Shown: one piece after another, positions 57,081 through 64,000 of the stretch
How positions within the stretch are numbered: the first letter of the stretch is position 1
Layout: the number at the start of each line of letters is the position of its first letter
From: Madurella fahalii
Taxonomy: Eukaryota; Ascomycota; Sordariomycetes; Sordariales
Direction of reading: 5' to 3'
Length of the DNA stretch: 64,000 nucleotides
NCBI GenBank assembly: GCA_029876055.1
Contig: CM056879.1
Coordinates: 3,026,257 to 3,090,256, forward strand
The notes under the pieces: model-generated
Databases searched by the model: none
What the model was told of the DNA's origin: nothing
The model's input: the letters and a program-made list of their open reading frames with translations, nothing else
Made by a program: the position numbers and the translations under genes

Positions 57081-59337
57081 GAAAAATGCGGCCAGACGCT
57101 GACTCCGCTAACCCGCTTTTAGGCTCCGAAGGGACTTCGCCAGATCGCCCCAGTTGGCGACGCTCCCGACGACGCGACCATCGAGTACGTTCTACCCGGT
57201 CTAGCGATCGGAGGCACGTCTAACCCGACAGTATCATCACGATCTACGGCTTGGGCACCGAGTCGCCGCGGACATGGGAGTTCAAGAAAGGTGGGGGCGA
57301 GGTTGTGAACTGGCTCTCGGATCGCGACATACTGCCGGCGGCCCCACCGAAGGCCCGCATATTCACCTACGACTGGAATACAAACTACTTCAAAGATGCG
57401 CCCGTGCAAACGCTGCTCGGTTATACTGATACATTGCTTAGTCTTGTCGCTGAAGGCCTCGGTTCACAAACGCGACCGATCATCTTCGTCGCCTCTTGTT
57501 TTGGGGGGCTTATCCTGGTCGAGGTATATCCCAGATGCACGGACAGCGGACTGCGGTTAATATCCCTAGGCTATCAATCGAGCGGCCCAGGAAGGCAGCG
57601 CCTACCGACATATTCTGCTTTCTACTGTCGGGGTCGTGTTTCTCGCCACTCCGTTCTACGGCAGCGATGCCGCCAAGCAGGCTCGGTGGCAGGTACTGGT
57701 TGCCGGCATTATAGAGAGCAGGCCTCCGACCGGCTTATACAAGATCTCGAGCAGCAACACGACTTTGTTTGCCAGCGCGTCCAGAAATTCACCGAGATCG
57801 TAAACGCCGAGGCGGTCCGACTGCCCTTATATTGCTTCTTCGAAACCAGGAAGACGGAGATGTTAAGACGAATTCTATCGCGGGGTTGGGCGAAGAGGCT
57901 GGCTACGGGTGTAACCCACAAGATTGTACGTTAATTTTATTGCTATTCATAATGCAGCTGACCCGGGTAGCTTGTGACGGAGACTTCGGCTTGCCTCCAT
58001 GGTTTCCCTCGTCAGGGGCTAGATGCAACTCATTCGGGTATGAACAAATTCGTGGGTCCAGAGTGCCCTAACTTTAAACTCGTTAAAGATGTGATCGGGC
58101 AATTCGCTGGAAACGCACCTGTCGTTTTGACGCGGCGGAAGAACTGTGGGTCAACCATCTCTGAGCGGGCTGCTACGGCTAGGATCCTGCTAACATGGTG
58201 AAGCACCTGACGAACGGCACTAGATCGTCTTGTTCGGGCGTAACAAGGAATTCGTTGGCCGTGAAGCGATTCTCCTGGGTCTCCTCGGGAGGATCCCTCC
58301 TAGTATAGACAAAGATGACTACCAGCGGACCGTAATCGAAGGCTTGAGAGGCGTTAGAAAGACACAAATCGCGCTCGAGGCTGCTTTCCGCCTCAGCAAC
58401 GCGCATCCGGACTGCTCGGTCTTCTGGGTACCTGCTATGGATATCACTAGTTTTGAGAACGTATACCGCGCTATCGGCCAGCAGCTCAAGGTACCCGGGA
58501 TCGATGAAGAGAGAGCAGACGTCAAAGCACTTGTTAAAACAGACTTGAGCCATGACAGTACAGGCAGCTGGCTTTTGGTTATCGACAACGCCGATAATAC
58601 AGAGCTCCTCTTTAGCGACATAGGCCTCGCCGACTATCTTCCATTTAGCCGGAAAGGATCTATTCTGTTTACAACGCGGAATTACGAAGTTGCGGTAGGG
58701 CTAGTCGGGTCTGAAAGTTATATCATCCCAGTTGAAGATATAAATAGAGACGAAGCCCTTGAGCTATTGCAGAAAGGCTTAAAGGGAGATTAGATATGCG
58801 ATACGACAAGCACCAACGCGCTGCTGAAACTTCTTACCAATCTCTCTCTGGCGATATAGCAGGTGTCTACCTATATAGCTGAGAAACAGATCTCGACTAC
58901 ACAATACCTTAGATTATGCAAGTCCAGTAACGAGGATATAATCGAGCTATTGAGCCGGGACTTTATTTCTACTGCCGCTAGCCGGGAGGCTAGAGACTGT
59001 TAACGCAATTGGGACTCTGAAGGCACATATACTCATCTCTAAACGGAATAAGTCAGATATTTACGACATCCACCGGCTAGTCCAAATATCGATACTACAC
59101 TGGTTAGCTCAAGAGCGAGAGCAAAAGGAATGGACTGCCAAAGTGTTGCAACACCTCACAGATATGTTTCCCTTTCCCAAACATAAGAACAGAGAAGAAT
59201 AGATAAGGTATCTTCCGCATACACAACACGCTCTTGAGTTACAGAAGCGTACAGATGATAAGGCACTGGAAGGTCTTCTGTTTAATGTTGGTAAGAGCCT
59301 TTATATACTAGGAAAATATCAAGATACCGAGGAAATA

Positions 59338-59715
59338 CATCGGCAGACGCTACAGCTAAGAGAAGAGGTATTGGGCAAGGAGTATCCGTCCACGCTTAGC
59401 AGTATAAACAACCTCGCGTCTGTACTTAATCGGTAGGGGAAGTACGAGGAGGCCGAGCAGATGCATTGGTAGGCACTACAGCTAAGAGAAGAGGTGCTGG
59501 GCAAGGAGCATCCGTCCACGCTTAGCAGCATGAACAACCTTACGAATGTACTCGATAGCCAGGGGAAGTACGAGGAGGCCGAGTAGATACATCGGCAGGG
59601 GCTAGGGTTGAGTCAAAAGGTACTAGGCAAAGAGCATCCGGATACGCTTACTAGCATAAACAACCTCGCGTTCGTGCTTAATAGCCAGGGGAAGTACGAG
59701 GAAGCTGTTAGATGC
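59338..59715. repeat. 126-bp tandem TPR-coding repeats
   Basis: Three units with period 126 bp start at 59338, 59464 and 59590, each coding HRQTLQLREEVLGKEHPSTL-like sequence. A further unit resumes at about 59956 after the inserted LTR. Confidence 0.9.
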
Positions 59716-59946
59716 AGGAGGAGAATTGCCAGAGTCAGGGATACAGCTACCGGCATCGGGTGCGGGAGAGCTGTAAAGGCCTATAAATTGCCGGCTTCGC
59801 CGGAAGTTTTAGAAGGTTCAGAGTTTAACACTGTCACCTACTACCTCCTTAGAAGTGATAGCTGTGCAGACGCTGCTCCTACAATGGGAATCATCCTTTC
59901 ACTCTCCTTTTCTTACCCGCAATCCCTCCTTTGATTTGACAGAAGC
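59701..59946 (+). mobile_element. Solo LTR inside the NLR TPR array
   Basis: The 236-bp insert at 59706-59941 opens TGTTAGATG and closes TTTGACA, with TG...CA ends. GAAGC flanks it on both sides (59701-59705 and 59942-59946) and splits one TPR unit between its GKYEEA and EAKQMHRQ parts. A TATA-like CTATAAATT lies at 59781-59789, followed by a CCGGC-TTC-GCCGG hairpin at 59791-59803. Removal of the insert plus one GAAGC would restore the repeat register. Confidence 0.82.
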
Positions 59947-60170
59947 TAAGCAGATGCATCGGCAGACGTTACAGCTAAGAGAAAAGGTGTTGGGCAAGGA
60001 GCATCCGGGCACGCTTACTAGCATGAACAACCTCGCGAACGTACTCAATAATCAGGGGAAGAAGTACAGGGAGGTTGAGAAGGTATTAGGCAAGGAGCAT
60101 CAGTAGGCACTATAGTTGAGGGAGAAGGTCTTGGGTAAGGTACATCCCGGTATACTTGAGTAAGAGAGTC

Positions 60171-60680
60171 GTGCGGTCTATTTGAGAGCAAGACACATTA
60201 GTTTGTTGCTTTACTCACTCTTTCTTATTCTCTTATATTTTCTTTTTGTAGCGTGCTACAGGAAGGATCTAAGAGAGCGAGTTACTATATAGTTATCGTT
60301 TTATTCTAGTATCTTCTACTGTCTTCGATGTCTTTCTCTGCCAGTAAGCTAGCTGGCTAGGAATATTGACTTGCTACAAGATAACCTAGATAGGAAGTAG
60401 CCGTCTGGTCAATCCTCTAGAGGCGGCTAGGCTCTACCTGGATAATCCTTATAGAGCCACCTAGCGAACTCAACGGGCTGAGAAGCAGAATATGATCACT
60501 CATATGCATAGTAACATCAGGGCAATAACTGTGATAGATAGGATTTTATCTTAATTTAATAGATATAAACGCCTCTTCTATTCCCTTCTACCGTTTCTAA
60601 GTGTATGCAATTATCGATCTAAGTAGCTAACCGTACTCAAAGACTAAATTCTAGGCTTTATGACATTTTGCCTATCGTGG
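60171..60680. other. AT-rich sequence between NLR gene B and a TIR element
   Basis: No gene is supported; the stretch is AT-rich and contains decayed sequence only. Confidence 0.4.
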
Positions 60681-60874
60681 AACAGTGTTACGTGGTGGGA
60701 GCCCAGATGGGCCAGATAGCTAGGATCCCAGGGGTCATGTGATCCCAGGATTCTGGAACCTTCCCTAGGCACTGACCCATTCCTGTCATATATTTCGGTG
60801 CTCCTGCACGCTCTGCCCCAGAGCTTTCTTAGACAGCGCAAGTTTTATCTTATTTTTTACCACGTAACAAATAG
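60681..60874. mobile_element. 184-bp element with 11-bp perfect inverted ends
   Basis: The element at 60686-60869 begins TGTTACGTGGT and ends ACCACGTAACA, exact inverse complements. The flanks are AACAG (60681-60685) and AATAG (60870-60874), a 5-bp target duplication differing by one C-to-T change in a CA context. TG...CA ends and a 5-bp duplication suit a short LTR; the long inverted ends also suit a MITE. No coding capacity. Confidence 0.75.
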
Positions 60875-61009
60875 AGATCGGGGAAGGTAGCATTTAGGAA
60901 GAGTAGAGTCGGAGGCAAATACATTCAGACTCGCAATTTAACACCGTATATCTTCTCGACATAATTCTTAAAATAGTTTAAGTGCTTGAACTCTAGTGCT
61001 GCCCTCTAC
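60875..61009. other. Spacer between TIR element and DUF3435 remnant
   Basis: Short AT-rich spacer with nothing recognisable. Confidence 0.4.
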
Positions 61010-63780
61010 ACTTAGGGTGGTTATACAACATCTACTTCGCGCTGTCCAGCTGTTTCGCGTAATTCTTGTCGAAACGGTCGTACATCACCGCCGGTCGGCA
61101 ATACTTGAACGTCCTTTCCTCGTAGGATAGGGCTTCGTCCCCGATACAGTATAGACATTGTTCAAGAGCGGAAAGGGGTCCGGCTCGGGAAACTCCTCCT
61201 TGACCGTAGCGTCAGCCCGCGCCCTCTGTCAGATGCGGTTTCGCTTCACAGTCTCTCGTTTGCCACACAGGGCGACTATAAGCTCAGCCGCCTAGATACA
61301 GAGTTTAAGCAGCTCTACGGAGCTTAAGTCGTCCAGCTGGCTGCAGAGAATCTCGGCGAGCTAGGCATACTCGGGTATATACAGATCGATAATCGGCTCT
61401 ACATATTCCTCCTCCTCTTTCCGGTCGGCCTCCATATCCCAGGTCGGGCGGTTATAGAAGTAATCTTCCCGATAAGCTCGCCGGACGACATTCTTCCGCT
61501 GTACCTCCTTAGTCGCGATTAACATAGTAAATTCCCGAATCCGTTCCTCGTTTTCTATACCTTTGATCCGGTACTAGCCGCCTTTGAGCTATACCCTCTC
61601 CGCCTCCAGCGCAATGATCTCTAGATCGGGCAGCATCATCTCCCAGACCTCATCGGGAACCATATCTTTGCTCGCACAGGGGTCGCGTATAAAGCCTATA
61701 TACAAGAGCATCGCAAGCAGGCTATCCTCGGTCGGCTCGTCTATAAATACATTCTAAAGGTAGAACTTGACCTTCTCGTTGATATATACGTTGTTGAAGG
61801 TAGCCTGTCAAAAAGGGTTATGTGTCAAAAGGGTCAGGAAGCTGGATCCTGGATCTGCAAAACACGAACCCGGATCAGTGTGATCCGGATTAGTGCGACT
61901 CGGATAAGTGTGATCCGATCTCTCGGAGACCCGTCAACTCGGGTCTCCATGGTCCAGGAAATTGGGAATAAGAAGGAAGTTCACCTCCGTTAGACAAGGA
62001 AGAAAACAAGACATCCTCAATTTCCTTCCTCAATTTCCATCCTGAATTTCCATCCTAAATTTAACTCCGAACGTTCAGAGGTGCTGTGCATCCGATATAG
62101 CCTACTTCGGGTCGTAGCGCATCATCTGATCGCGGACAGCATTAGGGGCGTTGCCTACATACTATTAGAAGAGAGTTGCTTTGGGAGTACAAGAGACCTA
62201 CCGTTCACTGCGTTTGCCGCTCCCTTACGCCATACCTTTAACTCAATTGCATTCTCATATCTGACACCGAGCGATTAGCGCTCTATATCGTCTCTCAGCT
62301 TATAGTATTGAAGAGGCTGATAGTTAGAAATAATAGACTCGTCGGCTTCGTATTCTGAAACAGAGTCACCGAATCGGCGGAAAACCGGCTACTTAAGCCA
62401 TTCTTCTTTCCAACGAAAGGGAGTACACATAACTAGTCCCCGGTTCTTAGCCTGAAAAACCTCTCTAACACTAGTAAACTTCGACGCTACAAACACACTA
62501 TCGTACATAGCTAAGCTGACAATAACGCTGATAAAGCAGAAGATCAACCTCCTGGTAGGGGTAAAAAAGAAGATAGCCCTAGAGGATAGATCGTCAGGTC
62601 CGAAACGCCAAAGAGAAAGCAGGTAATCACTTACAGCTTCAGCTTATTATCTGCCCCTTTGTAGTGCATAAACTTAATAGACATAGCCAGACCGTCCTCG
62701 CCAGTTTCTGGATAGCGTACGATCATCAGCAAGATGTCCTCGTAACAGAGCACCTTTAGACGTCTACAGTTCGTGGTCTCTTATGAGATTAGGTCTTCCA
62801 GCAGCCTGGAATCCTGATCGGACGCCTTGTCCTCGTCGTTAGAGCCCCCTCCGATAGCCTTCCGGGGGAAGAGCTCGTCCAAACACCCGTCCTTGCCGCC
62901 CTTTCTCCCGCCGTCCACAAACTCAGCCGGCCGCGCGCCCGTGAACGCGCGAGGCCGAGGTAGTATCCCGATACCTGGATGCAATGCCTCTCCCAGGAGA
63001 AGATGCTGGTATCGTACTTGATATTGAAGGTCTGTATGACCAGCAAGGAATTCGAGTCGGCGACGTCCTTTCCACGGATGCAGGGCGCTCTCAGATTGAA
63101 CCGACGGACCAAGACAGCTTTGTGCCTGTCACAGGTGCGTGATATAAGCAAGTGGTGCGCAGCGTTCAATCACGGAGTGATTGAACTGGCGGATCTTTTG
63201 GTTCATTGGCAGAGTGGTTTACTGCGCGCCCTCTTACAGTGCCACTTATGAGGGCCATTAGCGGATGGAGTCGGTATACAGAAGGCCGGAGACGCACCTT
63301 CTGATTCTGAATTTCTTCAGTGTCATTCCTGTCCATGTAGCGGCCTGTGACACTCGCGTACAACTGCTTGTACTAGCAGAAATACTCCTATGACGTTCCC
63401 CAGGACTCGATCCTGCATGTTTGGCACAGATATTCGAGGAAATCCATTGCCGTCTCTCGGTCTGCTATCCCCGATCACGTCTCGCCAGGTTCCTGCCCGC
63501 TTGGCAAGTTCGCAGTACCTCCAGGTCAATTAGCGACATCGCTGATGGGAGGGGCGGGAACCAGCACGTTACCTCTTCCATTTTCGCAGCATGCCAGCGA
63601 CGTTGATCTTAGTGTTGTCGGCATAATCGGGCTTGAGAAACTGAGCGTCCTTGAGCTGCTTGCGGAGAGCCGACGAGAGAGGAAAGTGCGAGGGCCATCA
63701 TTTTATGTCGCGCTGAGCCGGGGAGCTAAAAGTTGATGTCTGGTAGAAGAAAACGGTTTCCTGGGCCCTGGACTGAGGAC
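61010..63780 (-). pseudogene. Degenerate DUF3435/FluG-domain tyrosine-recombinase-like gene
   Basis: Reading leftward from about 63780, broken frames give DYADNTKINVAGMLRKWKR, YASVTGRYMDRNDTEEIQ, LLVIQTFNIKYDTSIFSWER, GARPAEFVDGGRKGGKDG, KVLCYEDILLMIVRYPETGE, MSIKFMHYKGADNK, RDQMMRYDPK, then after an insertion ATFNNVYINEKVKFYL, DEPTEDSLLAMLLYIGFIRD and ELIVALCGKRETVKRNRI. This order matches fungal DUF3435 (FluG-domain) proteins, the family that includes the tyrosine recombinases (captains) of Starship elements. Many in-frame stops are TAG where a Gln (CAG) is expected, including FYL*NV and PEYA*LAEIL. A solo LTR interrupts it at 61806-62097. No intact gene remains. Whether this copy ever mobilised an element is unknown. 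Confidence 0.8.
61801..62102. mobile_element. LTR-like insertion inside the DUF3435 remnant
   Basis: TAGCC occurs at 61801-61805 and again at 62098-62102. The 292-bp insert between (61806-62097) begins TGTCAAAAAGGG and ends CCGATA; the usual CA end would become TA by one C-to-T change. It separates RYDPK from ATFNNVYINE in the host frame. Inside are a 15-16-bp repeat (CGGATCAGTGTGATC type, three copies, 61873-61920) and a 13-bp repeat (TCCTCAATTTCCA type, four copies, 62014-62062). Confidence 0.7.
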
Positions 63781-64000
63781 GAATGTTCGAAAGAATAGCT
63801 GTCTAGAGCCGGGCCGCCCATTGGCGCTTGGAACGTGGTGGGGTCGCAGCTCTGCAGCATGGATGGATTGATTAGAAGGGCTGGCAGCGCGGGGAGGCAC
63901 CGAGTACTCGACAGTGACTAGTACCCTACGCTGTCAAGGCCGCTGAAAATGGCGACACAGCCCAGCCAAATTCGGTGGCTACAACAGCAAATTCTTGACT
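63781..64000. other. Right-edge sequence upstream of the DUF3435 remnant
   Basis: No gene is supported. If the DUF3435 gene was a Starship captain, the element's end should lie here or just beyond the window; no terminal repeat was identified. Confidence 0.35.

Larger units (their letters stand above)
57200..60170 (+). pseudogene. Degenerate NLR gene B (hydrolase-like, NB-ARC, TPR)
   Basis: The hydrolase-like N-terminus (about 57245-57930) has TWEFKKGGGEVVNWLSDRDI and VASCFGGLILVE, with Cys at the nucleophile position at 57497-57499. After shifts and stops, NKFVGPECPNFKLVKDVIG leads to an open NB-ARC at 58230-58793: Walker A is altered to GLRGVRKTQ, with Arg for two Gly, while Walker B SWLLVIDNAD looks normal. 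A stop follows KGLKGD. The linker then resumes with deletions, giving IYDIHRLVQISILHWLAQE. TPR units of 42 residues (126 bp) begin at 59338, 59464 and 59590, with another after an LTR insertion. Stops at 59434, 59470 and 59584 are each TAG where a CAG is expected, a RIP-type change. Fungal NLRs of this layout act in nonself recognition; this copy cannot. Confidence 0.85.

Noticed and set aside
1..64000. Search for tRNA, 5S rRNA and CRISPR arrays
   Set aside because: No B-box-like GGTTCGANTCC with a matching cloverleaf was seen, no rRNA was recognised, and CRISPR is not expected in a fungal genome.

Overview
The window is nuclear DNA of a filamentous ascomycete, most likely a Sordariomycete. 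The evidence is short GT-AG introns of about 50-110 nt, compact intron-poor genes, a Zn2Cys6 regulator, a COQ1/VMA12 divergent pair, and a right-hand third full of broken genes whose stops are mostly CAG-to-TAG changes, the expected trace of repeat-induced point mutation (RIP). The species cannot be fixed from the sequence alone. All gene models were built by hand from reading-frame continuity, splice consensus and family conservation; no alignment was run.

From 1 to 21.5 kb is an ordinary housekeeping segment: SYS1 (Golgi membrane protein) divergent from COA6 (cytochrome oxidase assembly); a three-exon PI4P 5-kinase (MSS4); a small conserved protein with an acidic repeat insertion; allantoinase (DAL1); an NADP-dependent MDR reductase; polyprenyl diphosphate synthase COQ1 divergent from the V-ATPase assembly factor VMA12; an ECO1-like zinc-finger protein lacking an acetyltransferase; and a phosphatidylserine-decarboxylase-like enzyme related to PsiD-type tryptophan decarboxylases. 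A desert of about 5 kb follows.

From 26.6 to 48.7 kb are an AT-hook plus Zn2Cys6 transcription factor, a membrane-anchored AAA-like ATPase with an altered Walker B, a disordered proline-rich protein, a copper amine oxidase with TPQ tyrosine and copper histidines visible, a REB1-like Myb protein, two conserved proteins of unknown function and a SET-domain protein with a signal-like N-terminus.

From 48.7 to 64 kb I see no intact gene. It holds two degenerate NLR genes (alpha/beta-hydrolase, NB-ARC, TPR), a degenerate two-TM membrane-protein gene head-to-head with the second NLR, a degenerate DUF3435/FluG-domain tyrosine-recombinase-like gene at the right edge, and four short insertions flanked by 5-bp duplications (three LTR-like, one 184-bp TIR element). 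Two of these insertions lie inside the NLR TPR array and the DUF3435 gene. The DUF3435 gene points inward toward the NLR remnants, so a decayed Starship-type element is a possible but unproven reading.

The functional genes show no single pathway; neighbours are mostly unrelated housekeeping genes. The most unusual content is the decayed NLR/recombinase region on the right.
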